Source: Variovorax jilinensis
GTDB lineage: Bacteria; Pseudomonadota; Gammaproteobacteria; Burkholderiales; Burkholderiaceae_C
Direction: 5' to 3'
Assembly: GCF_030316885.1 (NCBI RefSeq)
Contig: NZ_JASZYQ010000001.1
Span: 186,001 to 250,000 of the forward strand
Length of the DNA: 64,000 nucleotides
Positions 17,449 through 26,307 of the stretch are shown in pieces; the stretch's first letter is position 1; the number at the start of each line of letters is the position of its first letter. The notes below the pieces were generated by a model. The model searched no databases. It was not told the origin of the DNA and was given only the letters and a program-made list of their open reading frames with translations. Made by a program: the position numbers and the translations under genes.

Positions 17449-18237
17449 ATGGCGGAAAATGCTCCGATGCCCGACACCGCCGCCGAACCCTCCCGTCTCA
17501 ACAAGCGCATGGCCGAGCTCGGCCTCTGCTCGCGCCGCGAGGCCGACGACTGGATCGCACAGGGCTGGGTCAAGGTCAACGGCCGGGTGGCCGAGATGGG
17601 CGTCAAGGTGCTGCCCGCGGACCGCATCGAGGTCGACCGCAAGGCGCAGAACCAGCAGCAGCAGCAGGTCACGATCCTGCTGCACAAGCCGATGGGCTAC
17701 GTGAGCGGCCAGGCCGAGGACGGCCACGAGCCGGCGGTGGTGCTGATCAACCCGCGCACCCACTGGCGCGAGGACCCGAGCCGCAACCGCTTCTCGCCGC
17801 CGCAGCTGCGCGGCCTGGCGCCGGCCGGCCGGCTCGACATCGATTCGGTGGGCCTGCTGGTGCTGACGCAGGACGGCCGCGTGGCTCGCCAGCTGATCGG
17901 CGAGGATTCCGGCATCGAGAAGGAATACCTGGTGCGCGTCTCCTACGGCCCGGTGGCGCAGAACTCGCAGGCCGCCTTCCCGCGCGAGGAGCTGGCCCGG
18001 CTGCGCCACGGACTGAGCCTCGACGGCCAGCCGCTCAAGCCGGCCCGGGTCGACTGGCAGAACCCCGAGCAGCTGCGCTTCATCCTCACCGAGGGCAAGA
18101 AGCGCCAGATCCGCCGCATGTGCGAGCAGGTCGGGCTCAAGGTGGTGGGCCTGAAGCGCATCCGCATCGGCAACGTGGTGCTCGGCAACCTGCCGGTCGG
18201 CGCCTGGCGCTACCTGGGGCCGCACGAGCGGTTCTAG
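17449..18237 (+). CDS. Pseudouridine synthase, RsuA/RluB/E/F family (RluF-like)
   Basis: RNA pseudouridine synthase of about 262 residues. An N-terminal S4 RNA-binding domain (RLNKRMAELGLCSRREADDWI) precedes the catalytic domain with GRLDIDSVGLLVLTQDG, whose aspartate is the nucleophile, and KKRQIRRMCEQVGLKV. Starts at 17425 (TTG), 17449 or 17467 are possible; 17449 has AGGG at 17436-17439. The closest resemblance is to RluF, which modifies 23S rRNA, but family members differ in target and this is not certain. Confidence 0.9.
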   Translation: MAENAPMPDTAAEPSRLNKRMAELGLCSRREADDWIAQGWVKVNGRVAEMGVKVLPADRIEVDRKAQNQQQQQVTILLHKPMGYVSGQAEDGHEPAVVLINPRTHWREDPSRNRFSPPQLRGLAPAGRLDIDSVGLLVLTQDGRVARQLIGEDSGIEKEYLVRVSYGPVAQNSQAAFPREELARLRHGLSLDGQPLKPARVDWQNPEQLRFILTEGKKRQIRRMCEQVGLKVVGLKRIRIGNVVLGNLPVGAWRYLGPHERF

Positions 18238-18242
18238 GGCCC

Positions 18243-18279
18243 GTGAACTCTATGTCCGGGACCCGGAATTAGCGTTCAC
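18243..18279. promoter_or_regulatory. Nested inverted repeat upstream of two-component operon
   Basis: A 37-base near-palindrome between the pseudouridine synthase and the response regulator. The outer arms GTGAAC and GTTCAC, and the inner arms TCCGGG and CCCGGA around a single base, are perfectly complementary; the middle is only partly so. It may be an operator for the downstream response regulator or a stem-loop ending the upstream transcript. No T-run follows, so a Rho-independent terminator is unlikely. Confidence 0.4.
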
Positions 18280-18352
18280 ATGCCCTAGATTGCTCATGCA
18301 GGGCTAAGAAATCGGGCGTAGCCTTGCCGTCGGACCCGACCCAGGAGACCCC

Positions 18353-19012
18353 GTGCGCGCATTGCTGGTGGAAGACGACGAAATGATCGGCGCGAGCCTG
18401 GCCCACGCGCTCGGCGGCGCGGGCTGGTCGGTCGACTGGGTGCGCGACGGCCTGCTGGCGCAGAGCGCGCTGGCCGATGGCGGCTACACCTGCGTGCTGC
18501 TCGACCTCGGCCTGCCCAAGCAGGACGGCACCGAGGTGCTGCGGCGGGCGCGCCAGCGCGGGGACGCGACGCCGGTGCTGGTGCTGACCGCGCGTGGCGG
18601 CCTCGACGACCGCATCGCGACGCTGGACCTCGGCGCCGACGACTACCTGCACAAGCCCTTCGAGCTGCGCGAGCTGCTCGCGCGCATGCGCGCCGTGGTG
18701 AGGCGGCGCGACGGCGCTGCCCATTCGGTGATCGGCACCGCCGCGCTGCAGCTCGACCTCACGACCCGCGACGTGATCGTCAACGGGGTGCGGGAGGTGC
18801 TCACCGCGCGTGAGTTCGCGCTGCTGCACGCGCTGCTCGAGCGGCCCGGCGCCATCCTCTCGCGCGAGCAGCTCGAGGAGCGCATCTACGGCTGGGGCGA
18901 CGAGGTGACGAGCAACGCGATCGACGTGCTGATCCACGGCATGCGGCGCAAGCTCGGCGCCGAGGCGATCCGCAACGTGCGCGGCCTCGGCTGGCGGGTC
19001 GTGCCGGCGTGA
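18353..19012 (+). CDS. OmpR-family response regulator (TctD/QseB type)
   Basis: Response regulator of 219 residues. The receiver domain carries acidic residues VEDDE, the phosphoacceptor aspartate in VLLDLGLP and the lysine in LHKPFE; the C-terminal OmpR-type winged helix spans about residues 125-219. The start is GTG at 18353, set by CAGGAGA a few bases upstream. It forms an operon with the histidine kinase, which overlaps its stop by GTGA. It probably activates the third gene, the orphan binding protein. Confidence 0.94.
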   Translation: MRALLVEDDEMIGASLAHALGGAGWSVDWVRDGLLAQSALADGGYTCVLLDLGLPKQDGTEVLRRARQRGDATPVLVLTARGGLDDRIATLDLGADDYLHKPFELRELLARMRAVVRRRDGAAHSVIGTAALQLDLTTRDVIVNGVREVLTAREFALLHALLERPGAILSREQLEERIYGWGDEVTSNAIDVLIHGMRRKLGAEAIRNVRGLGWRVVPA

Positions 19013-20394
19013 CATTGGCAGGCTGGCGCCCGCGCTCGTTGCGCAGCCGCTTGCTGGTCTCGCTGGCGGCGCTGAACCTGGTGGCGATCGCGGCCACCGC
19101 CTGGTTTTCCTACGTCGCCTACGGCCGGCTCGTGAACGGCTTCATGGACGACCAGATGCGCCTGGTTGCCGAGTCGCACATCGCTTCTCCGCAGCGGCTT
19201 TCGGCATTGCAGGCCGTGAGCGCCGACGACGTGCTGCAGCGCGGCGCCTTCGTGGTCCAGATCTGGCGTGGCGACGGCGCTGCGCTGCTGGCCAGCTCGT
19301 CGCCGGCCTTCGCCGTGCCGCTGCAGCCGGGCGCGGGCTTCGTCGAACTCCGCTCGGACACAGGCGCAGGCGCAGGCGAGGGATGGCGCGTCTACACCGC
19401 GCCACGCGATCCCGGCGGCGGCGCCGACACGCCGCAGGTCCAGGTGATCCAGAGCGACCGCTTCCGGCACCAGCGGATCGTGCGCCGCGCGCTGTTCGAG
19501 AGCCTGCCGATCCTGCTGCTGCTGCCGGTCACGCTGCTGCTGCTGTGGTTCATCGTCGCGGGCGCCAGCCGTTCGCTGCGCGAAGTTGCGCGCGAGGTGG
19601 CGGCGCAGGACGAGGCCAGCCCGCACGGCCTGCCCGTGGCGCGCGTGCCCGAGGAGCTGGCGCCGCTGGTCGCGGCCTTCAACACCCTGCTCGGGCGGCT
19701 GCGCGATGCGCTGTCGACCCAGCGCCGCTTCATGCAGGACGCCGCGCACGAGCTGCGCACGCCGATGGCCGCGATCGGGCTGCAGATCGACAACCTGCGC
19801 GCCCACGTGCCGAGCGGCGACGCTGCCGACCGCTTCGCCCAGCTCGAGGGCGGCGTGCGCCGGGCGCAGCACCTGATCGAGCAGCTGCTGCGCCTGTCGC
19901 GCCAGGATGCGCCCGCGGCCGGCAGCGGCAGCGGCGGCGCCCGTGGCCCGGTGGACATCTCGGCCTTGCTGCGCGACAGCGTCGGCCAGCTCATGGTGCT
20001 GGCCGACCAGCGGCGGGTCGACGTCGGCTTCGAGGGCCGGGTCTCGCCCTGGGTCAATGCGCCGCCGGCCGAACTGCGCAGCGTGTTCGACAACCTGATC
20101 GACAACGCGGTGCGCTACGCGTCCGAGGGCGGCGTGGTCGACGTGCGGCTGCACGTGGTCGACGGGCTCGCGGTGGTCGACGTGGTGGACGACGGCCCCG
20201 GCGTCCCGCCCGACCAGCTCGACCGCCTCTTCGACCGCTTCTACCGGGTCGCCGGCTCGCCCGCGGGCGGCAGCGGCCTGGGCCTCGCGATCGCGCAGGC
20301 GGCCGCGCAGCGCCACGGCATGCGGATCGAACTCGCCAACCGCAGCGACCGCAGCGGCCTGGTGGCGCGGGTGCATCTGCCGCGCGCGAACTGA
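19009..20394 (+). CDS. Sensor histidine kinase (TctE/QseC type)
   Basis: Membrane histidine kinase of 461 residues. Two transmembrane helices (about residues 10-35 and 160-185) flank a periplasmic 2CSK_N-like sensor domain. The dimerisation/phosphoacceptor box is DAAHELRTPMAAI; N box DNLIDNAVRY, G1 VVDDGPGVPP and G2 GGSGLGLAIA follow. It starts with GTG overlapping the regulator stop as GTGA. The pairing with a downstream binding protein resembles TctD/TctE systems that sense small carboxylates or other solutes. Confidence 0.94.
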   Translation: MTLAGWRPRSLRSRLLVSLAALNLVAIAATAWFSYVAYGRLVNGFMDDQMRLVAESHIASPQRLSALQAVSADDVLQRGAFVVQIWRGDGAALLASSSPAFAVPLQPGAGFVELRSDTGAGAGEGWRVYTAPRDPGGGADTPQVQVIQSDRFRHQRIVRRALFESLPILLLLPVTLLLLWFIVAGASRSLREVAREVAAQDEASPHGLPVARVPEELAPLVAAFNTLLGRLRDALSTQRRFMQDAAHELRTPMAAIGLQIDNLRAHVPSGDAADRFAQLEGGVRRAQHLIEQLLRLSRQDAPAAGSGSGGARGPVDISALLRDSVGQLMVLADQRRVDVGFEGRVSPWVNAPPAELRSVFDNLIDNAVRYASEGGVVDVRLHVVDGLAVVDVVDDGPGVPPDQLDRLFDRFYRVAGSPAGGSGLGLAIAQAAAQRHGMRIELANRSDRSGLVARVHLPRAN

Positions 20395-20439
20395 GCGGGC
20401 GGCGCTATCCTGCGCCTTCGCCTCACAGCCGGAGACCTC

Positions 20440-21468
20440 ATGCACCGCTTCCTGATTCGTCTCGTCGCCAGCACTGCACTCGGCACGGCAGCGCTGGCCG
20501 CGCAGGCCCAGCAGGGCACCGTCAATGCGCTGTGCAGCACCGACGCCGGCTGGTGCGAGGCGGCGGCGGCTGCGTTCAGCCGCGCCACCGGCATCCGCGT
20601 GCAGCAGGCCCACAAGGGCACCGGCGAGATCGGTGCGCAGCTGCGCGCCGAGGCCGCCAACCCGAAGACCGACATCTGGTGGGGCGGCACCGGCGATCCC
20701 TTCCTGCAGGCGGCCGGCGAAGGGCTGCTCGACCCCTACCGGCCGGCCTACATCAACGACCTGCACGACTGGTCGGTGCGCCAGTACGCGATGTCGCAGA
20801 ACATGGTGGGCGGCTTCTACACCAGTGCCATGGGCTTCGGCTTCAACACCGAGGTGCTCAAGAAGAAGGGGCTGCCCGAACCGCGCTGCTGGGCCGACCT
20901 GATCAAGCCGGGCTACAAGGGCGAGGTGGAGATGTCGCATCCGGCCACCAGCGGCACGGGCTACACCATCGTCGCCGGCCTGGTCCAGATGATGGGCGAG
21001 GACGCGGCCTTCGACTACCTGAAGAAGCTGCATCGGAACACGATCGCCTACACGCGCAGCGGCCAGGCCCAGGCGCCCAACGTGGCCAAGGGCGAAGTCG
21101 CGGTCGGCATCAGCTTCATCTTCGGCTTCGACAAGTGGCGCCACGACAAGTACCCGGTCAGGAGCATCGCGCCCTGCGAAGGCACGGGCTACGAGATCGG
21201 CGGCATCGCGCTGGTGAAGGGTGCCCGCAACAAGGCCAACGCCCAGCGCTACTACGACTGGCTCATGAGCCCGGCCGGACAGGCGATCGGCGCCACCGCC
21301 GGCAGCCTGCAGTCGCCGGCCAACAAGACATTCAAGCCCGACCCTCGCATTCCGTCGATGGACGGCGTCAAGCTGATCAAGTACGACTTCGAGAAGTACG
21401 GCCAGGCGGCCGAGCGCAAGCGGCTGATCGACCGCTGGACGCGCGAGGTCGAGTCGCAGCCGCGCTGA
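20440..21468 (+). CDS. ABC transporter substrate-binding protein (iron(III)-type family)
   Basis: Periplasmic binding protein of 342 residues with a cleavable signal peptide ending AALAAQAQ. It belongs to the family that includes FbpA/AfuA and 2-aminoethylphosphonate-type receptors: it has NALCSTDAGWCEAAAAAFSRATG and the middle signature WWGGTGDPFLQAAGEGLLDPY. No permease or ATPase follows it. It lies 45 bases after the sensor kinase, so it may present a ligand to the kinase rather than only serve transport (inference). Confidence 0.9.
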   Translation: MHRFLIRLVASTALGTAALAAQAQQGTVNALCSTDAGWCEAAAAAFSRATGIRVQQAHKGTGEIGAQLRAEAANPKTDIWWGGTGDPFLQAAGEGLLDPYRPAYINDLHDWSVRQYAMSQNMVGGFYTSAMGFGFNTEVLKKKGLPEPRCWADLIKPGYKGEVEMSHPATSGTGYTIVAGLVQMMGEDAAFDYLKKLHRNTIAYTRSGQAQAPNVAKGEVAVGISFIFGFDKWRHDKYPVRSIAPCEGTGYEIGGIALVKGARNKANAQRYYDWLMSPAGQAIGATAGSLQSPANKTFKPDPRIPSMDGVKLIKYDFEKYGQAAERKRLIDRWTREVESQPR

Positions 21469-21584
21469 GCCGCCGGCAGGGTTTCGGAACGCCCGGCCCT
21501 TGCGAAAGCGACGGCCAGCCCCAGGTCTTGTAAAGTCGAATGTTCGCCGACGGCGAGCTTTTTTCCCTGCATTCCTCTCGTGCC

Positions 21585-23627
21585 ATGACCACCTCCAAGA
21601 CCAAACTCCCGTTCCAGGCCGAAGTCGCCCAGCTGCTGCACCTGGTCACGCATTCGCTCTACTCGAACAAGGAGATCTTCCTGCGCGAGCTGATCTCGAA
21701 TGCGTCGGACGCCTGCGACAAGCTGCGCTTCGAGGCCATCGACCAGCCCGCGCTGTTCGAGGACCAGCCCAGGCTCGAAGTGCGCGTCGCCTTCGATGCC
21801 GCCGCCAAGACCCTGACCATCACCGACACCGGCATCGGCCTCAGCGAGCAGGAAGCCATCGACAACCTCGGCACCATCGCCAAGAGCGGCACCAAGGAAT
21901 TCATGAGCCGGCTCTCGGGCGACCAGAAGGCCGACGCGCAGCTGATCGGCCAGTTCGGCGTCGGCTTCTACTCGGGCTTCATCGTGGCCGACCGCATCAC
22001 GGTCGAGTCGCGCCGCGCCGGCCTGCCGGCCGACCAGGGCGTGCGCTGGGCCAGCACCGGTGCCGGCGACTTCGAGGTCGACACCATCACGCGCGCCGAG
22101 CGCGGCACCAGCGTCACGCTGCACCTGCGAGACGACGCCGACGAATACCTCAACGCCTGGAAGCTCAAGTCGATCATCGGCAAGTACTCCGACCACATCT
22201 CGCTGCCGATCCTCATGGAGAAGGAAGAGTGGAAGGAAGGCGAGGACGACAAGGGCGGCGCCATGGTCAAGACCGGCGAGTGGGAGCCGGTCAACAAGGC
22301 CAACGCGCTCTGGAGCCGGGCCAAGAAGGACATCAGCGACGAGCAGTACGTCGACTTCTACAAGAACATCAGCCACGACTTCGAGGCGCCGCTGGCCTGG
22401 AGCCACAACCGCGTCGAGGGCAACACCGAGTACACGCAACTGCTCTACGTCCCGGCCAAGGCGCCGATGGACCTGTGGAACCGCGACAAGGGCGCCGGCG
22501 TCAAGCTCTACGTCAAGCGCGTCTTCATCATGGACGACGCCGAAGCGCTGCTGCCGAGCTACCTGCGCTTCGTCAAGGGCGTGATCGACTCGGCCGACCT
22601 GCCGCTCAACGTGAGCCGCGAGCTGCTGCAGGAAAGCCGCGACGTGAAGGCGATCCGCGAAGGCAGCACCAAGCGCGTGCTCGGCATGCTGGAAGACCTG
22701 GCGAAGAAACAGAAGACCGCCGCCGAAAGCGGCGAGGGCAAGATCGACGTCGGCTCCGGCGAGTCGGTGCCGGCGCCCGAGCCGACCGAGGGCGTCACCG
22801 ACGTGGTCGACAAGAAGGCCGCCGACGCGACCCCGGCCGCAGAGGCCGCCGCAGGCTACACCGACGAATCGGGCAAGTACGCGAAGTTCTATGCCGAGTT
22901 CGGCTCGGTGCTCAAGGAAGGCCTGGGCGAGGACTTCGGCAACCGCGACCGCATCGCGAAGCTGCTGCGCTTCGCCTCCAGCACCAGCGACACCGTGAGC
23001 GTGAGCTTTGCCGACTACAAGTCGCGCATGAAGGAAGGACAGGACGCGATCTACTACATCACGGCCGACACGCTCGCCGCCGCCAAGAACAGCCCGCAGC
23101 TCGAGATCTTCAAGAAGAAGGGCATCGAGGTGCTGCTCATGACCGACCGCGTCGACGAATGGGCGCTCAACTACCTGACCGAGTTCGACGGCACGCCGCT
23201 GCAGAGCGTGGCCAAGGGCGCGGTCGACCTCGGCAAGCTGCAGGACGAGTCGGAGAAGAAGGCCGCCGAAGAGGCTGCCGAATCGTTCAAGCCGCTGCTG
23301 GAGCGCCTCAAGGAAGCCCTCAAGGACAAGGCCGAGGACGTGCGTGTCACGACGCGCCTGGTCGATTCGCCGGCCTGCCTCGTGGTTCAGGACGGCGGCA
23401 TGAGTACGCAGCTCGCGCGCATGCTCAAGCAGGCCGGCCAGCCGGCGCCCGACCTGAAGCCCGTGCTCGAGGTCAACGCCGAGCATCCCTTGGTGAGGAA
23501 GCTGGAAGGCTCGGCGCACTTCGACGACCTCGCCAACATCCTGTTCGACCAGGCGCTGCTGGCCGAAGGCGGCCTGCCGGCCGACCCGGCGGCCTATGTG
23601 CGTCGCGTGAACGCGCTGCTGGTCTGA
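21585..23627 (+). CDS. htpG: Chaperone protein HtpG (Hsp90 family)
   Basis: Bacterial Hsp90 of 680 residues, compared with about 624 in Escherichia coli. The ATP-binding N domain has [22 protein letters not shown] and [11 protein letters not shown]; the middle domain carries [10 protein letters not shown], and the C-terminal dimerisation domain closes the protein. About 55 residues of acidic, Ala/Pro-rich sequence (bases 22,713-22,872) are inserted between LEDLAKKQK and [11 protein letters not shown]. The start at 21585 fits the family N-terminus; an earlier in-frame ATG at 21540 is less likely. Confidence 0.96.
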   Translation: MTTSKTKLPFQAEVAQLLHLVTHSLYSNKEIFLRELISNASDACDKLRFEAIDQPALFEDQPRLEVRVAFDAAAKTLTITDTGIGLSEQEAIDNLGTIAKSGTKEFMSRLSGDQKADAQLIGQFGVGFYSGFIVADRITVESRRAGLPADQGVRWASTGAGDFEVDTITRAERGTSVTLHLRDDADEYLNAWKLKSIIGKYSDHISLPILMEKEEWKEGEDDKGGAMVKTGEWEPVNKANALWSRAKKDISDEQYVDFYKNISHDFEAPLAWSHNRVEGNTEYTQLLYVPAKAPMDLWNRDKGAGVKLYVKRVFIMDDAEALLPSYLRFVKGVIDSADLPLNVSRELLQESRDVKAIREGSTKRVLGMLEDLAKKQKTAAESGEGKIDVGSGESVPAPEPTEGVTDVVDKKAADATPAAEAAAGYTDESGKYAKFYAEFGSVLKEGLGEDFGNRDRIAKLLRFASSTSDTVSVSFADYKSRMKEGQDAIYYITADTLAAAKNSPQLEIFKKKGIEVLLMTDRVDEWALNYLTEFDGTPLQSVAKGAVDLGKLQDESEKKAAEEAAESFKPLLERLKEALKDKAEDVRVTTRLVDSPACLVVQDGGMSTQLARMLKQAGQPAPDLKPVLEVNAEHPLVRKLEGSAHFDDLANILFDQALLAEGGLPADPAAYVRRVNALLV

Positions 23628-23653
23628 TCAAAAGCGCTTCGGAGGACGAGGAC

Positions 23654-24118
23654 ATGACCGGCTACTGGCTCATGAAATCCGAACCCGACGAATGCTCGAT
23701 CGACGATGCCCTCGCCGCGCCGAAGTCGACCGTGCCCTGGACCGGCGTGCGCAGCTACCAGGCACGCAACTTCATGCGCGACGCCATGCAGGTCGGCGAC
23801 GGCGTGCTGTTCTATCACTCGAGCTGCCCAGAGCCCGGCATCGTCGGCATCGCGCGCGTGGCCTCGGGCACGCGTGCCGACCCGACCCAGTTCGATCCGA
23901 AGTCGCCGTATTTCGACGCCGCATCGAAGCCCGAGGCGCCGCGCTGGCTGCTGCTCGACGTGCAGGCCCTGCGCAAGACGCGTCTGCTCTCGCTGCCCGA
24001 GCTTCGCGCCACCCCCGAGCTGGCCGACATGCTGGTGCTGCGGCGCGGCAACCGGCTGTCGATCACGCCGGTGGACGAGGCGCATTGGCGCTTCATCACC
24101 GAGGGCCTGCTGGCCTGA
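23654..24118 (+). CDS. EVE domain-containing protein
   Basis: Protein of 154 residues consisting of one EVE domain, a PUA-related fold that binds modified bases. Diagnostic motifs are YWLMKSEPDECSIDD, WTGVRSYQARNFMRD and VLFYHSSCPEPGIVGIA. The start at 23654 has GGAGGACGAGG just before it. It follows htpG by 26 bases. Homologues are widespread and usually monofunctional; some sit near restriction systems, which is not the case here. Confidence 0.94.
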   Translation: MTGYWLMKSEPDECSIDDALAAPKSTVPWTGVRSYQARNFMRDAMQVGDGVLFYHSSCPEPGIVGIARVASGTRADPTQFDPKSPYFDAASKPEAPRWLLLDVQALRKTRLLSLPELRATPELADMLVLRRGNRLSITPVDEAHWRFITEGLLA

Positions 24119-24130
24119 AGCCCGGCCTCG

Positions 24131-25252
24131 CTAGAGGAAGTCGTCGCCGGCCGTGAGCGGCGCGAATCGGTAGCTGGCCGGTGTGCGGCCGAGCTTCACG
24201 GGCGCGCCGATCCCGCGGTAGCCGCCTTCCATCTCGACGACCATCTCGCGATGCGCCGTGTGCGGATGCGCGAGCGCCGCGTCGACCGACAGCACCGGTG
24301 CCGCCGGCACGCCTGCCGCCATGAGCTGCTCGACCAGTTGGCGGCCGTCGAAGCCCGCGAGGCGGGCCTCGAGCCGCTGCTTGAGTGCATCGCGGTTGAC
24401 CGAGCGGGAACCGGCGTCGCGGTAGAGCGGATCGTCGGCGAGCTCGGGCAGCCCGATCGTGCGGCAGAAGCTTGCGAACTGGCGGTCGTTGCCGACCGCG
24501 AGAAAGATCGGATCGGTGCCGGTGGCGAGCGCGTCGTAGGGATAGATGTTCGGATGAGCGTTGCCTGTGCGCCGTGGCGCCCGGCCGTCGAGGAACCAGT
24601 TGGCCGCGTGCGGATGCAGCAGCGACAGGCCGCTGTCGTAGAGCGCGGCTTCCACGAACTGGCCGCGGCCGCTGCGGTGGCGCTCCTGCAACGCGAGCAG
24701 CACGCCGATCACGGCGTTGAGTCCGGTCACCATGTCGACCACCGGCAGGCCGACGCGCAGCGGTCCCCCCTCGGCCTCGCCGTTGATGCTCATGATGCCG
24801 GTCATGGCCTGTACCGCGGCGTCGTAGCCCGGCAGCGCACCGAGCGGGCCGTCGGCGCCGAAGCCCGACACGCGGCACCACACCAGCCGCGGGAAGCGTC
24901 TGGACAGCTCTTCGTAGCCTATGCCCCAGCGCTCCATCGTCCCGGTCTTGAAGTTCTCGATCAGCACGTCGGCCTCGGCCACCAGCGCGAGCAGGGCTTC
25001 GCGCCCTTCGGCGCTCGCGAGGTCGAGCGCCATCGTGCGCTTGTTGCGGTTGAGCCCGTGGTAGTAGGAGGCCACGCCCTCCTTGAACGGCGGGCCCCAG
25101 GTGCGCGTGTCGTCGCCCTGCGGCGGCTCGACCTTGAGCACGTCGGCACCGTGGTCGCCGAGGATCTGGCCGCAGTAGGGGCCGCCCAGGATGCGCGAGA
25201 TGTCGAGGACGCGGATGCCCGCGAGGGCGCCGGTGTTGGGGGTCGGGTTCAT
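24131..25252 (-). CDS. CaiB/BaiF family CoA transferase
   Basis: Class III CoA-transferase of 373 residues moving CoA between carboxylic acids. Seen are RVLDISRILGGPYCGQILGD at the N-terminus, the LKVEPPQGDDTR motif and the catalytic aspartate in PGYDAAVQAMTGIMS. It is the last gene of an operon with a Bug receptor and an acyl-CoA dehydrogenase. The most probable role is activation of the acid captured by the neighbouring receptor. Slightly short for the family, but complete. Confidence 0.93.
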   Translation of the reverse strand: MNPTPNTGALAGIRVLDISRILGGPYCGQILGDHGADVLKVEPPQGDDTRTWGPPFKEGVASYYHGLNRNKRTMALDLASAEGREALLALVAEADVLIENFKTGTMERWGIGYEELSRRFPRLVWCRVSGFGADGPLGALPGYDAAVQAMTGIMSINGEAEGGPLRVGLPVVDMVTGLNAVIGVLLALQERHRSGRGQFVEAALYDSGLSLLHPHAANWFLDGRAPRRTGNAHPNIYPYDALATGTDPIFLAVGNDRQFASFCRTIGLPELADDPLYRDAGSRSVNRDALKQRLEARLAGFDGRQLVEQLMAAGVPAAPVLSVDAALAHPHTAHREMVVEMEGGYRGIGAPVKLGRTPASYRFAPLTAGDDFL

Positions 25253-25273
25253 GGCGGTCTCCTTCCGGTGGCT

Positions 25274-26257
25274 TCAGTCGAGCTGCGCGCCCGACTTCTT
25301 CACGACCTCTTTCCACTTCGCGGTCTCGGAGGCGATGAAGCGACCCAGTTGCTGCGGCGAGCTGTCGGGCGCCTGTTCGAGGCCCTGCGAGGCAAAGAGC
25401 TGCCTCACCTTGGGGCTCGCGAGGGCATCGGCGAAGGCCTTGTTGAGCTTCGCGACCGTGGCCGGCGGCGTGCCGGCCGGCGCCACGATGCCGAAGAAGA
25501 CGCTCACGTCGTAGCCGGTCACGCCCTGCTCCGCCAGCGTCGCAAGCTCGGGCAGGGCCTGCGAACGCTGCGCGGTCGCGATGCCGAGCGCGCGCAGCTT
25601 GCCGGCCTTGACGTAGGGCAGGGCGGTGAGCACGTCGGTGAAGCTCATCGATACCTGGCCACCCAGCAGATCGTTGAGCGCGGGGCCGGTGCCCTTGTAC
25701 GGGATGTGCTGGAAGTCGGTGCCGGCGATGCCGTTGAACAGCACGCCCGCGAGATGCGACGAGGCGCCGTTGCCCGACGAGGCATAGCTGAGCTTGCCCG
25801 GGTTGGCCTTGGCGTAGGCGATGAGTTCGCGCACGTCCTTCGCGGGCACCGAGGGATTGACCACCAGGATATTGGGCAGGTAGCCGATCTGGATCACGGG
25901 CGCGAAGCTCTTCACAGGGTCGTAGCCGATCTTGCGGTAGAGGCTGCTGTTGATCGCGAGCGGGCCCGAGGTGCCGAACATCAGCGTATGGCCGTCGGCC
26001 TCGGCGCGCGCCACCAGGTCGGCACCGATGTTGCCGCCGGCGCCGGCGCGGTTGTCGACGATCACGGGTTGTCCCAGTGCGTCGCGGACCTCGGCCGCGA
26101 GCGTGCGGGCCATGGCGTCGGTCGGGCCGCCTGGCGGGAAGGGCACGATCAGCGAGATCGGCTTGGTCGGGAAGGCCTGTTGTGCCGCCGACAGGGCGGG
26201 CAGCAGCAGCAGGGCGCCCGCACAGCCGGCGAGCAGGATGGTCTTGAGCGATTTCAT
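25274..26257 (-). CDS. Bug-family tripartite tricarboxylate transporter receptor protein
   Basis: Periplasmic receptor of 327 residues. The signal peptide MKSLKTILLAGCAGALLLLP leads into KPISLIVPFPPGGPTDAMAR; later, SSGNGASSHLAGVLFN and PYKGTGPALNDLLGGQVS mark the ligand cleft. It sits between the acyl-CoA dehydrogenase and the CoA-transferase, 21 bases before the latter, so it probably binds the substrate that these enzymes use. No TctA/TctB genes are nearby. Confidence 0.95.
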   Translation of the reverse strand: MKSLKTILLAGCAGALLLLPALSAAQQAFPTKPISLIVPFPPGGPTDAMARTLAAEVRDALGQPVIVDNRAGAGGNIGADLVARAEADGHTLMFGTSGPLAINSSLYRKIGYDPVKSFAPVIQIGYLPNILVVNPSVPAKDVRELIAYAKANPGKLSYASSGNGASSHLAGVLFNGIAGTDFQHIPYKGTGPALNDLLGGQVSMSFTDVLTALPYVKAGKLRALGIATAQRSQALPELATLAEQGVTGYDVSVFFGIVAPAGTPPATVAKLNKAFADALASPKVRQLFASQGLEQAPDSSPQQLGRFIASETAKWKEVVKKSGAQLD

Positions 26258-26307
26258 GTCTTGTCTCCTGGTTTCTTCGTGTCTGTCTTGTCCGTGGTGG
26301 TGGCCGC

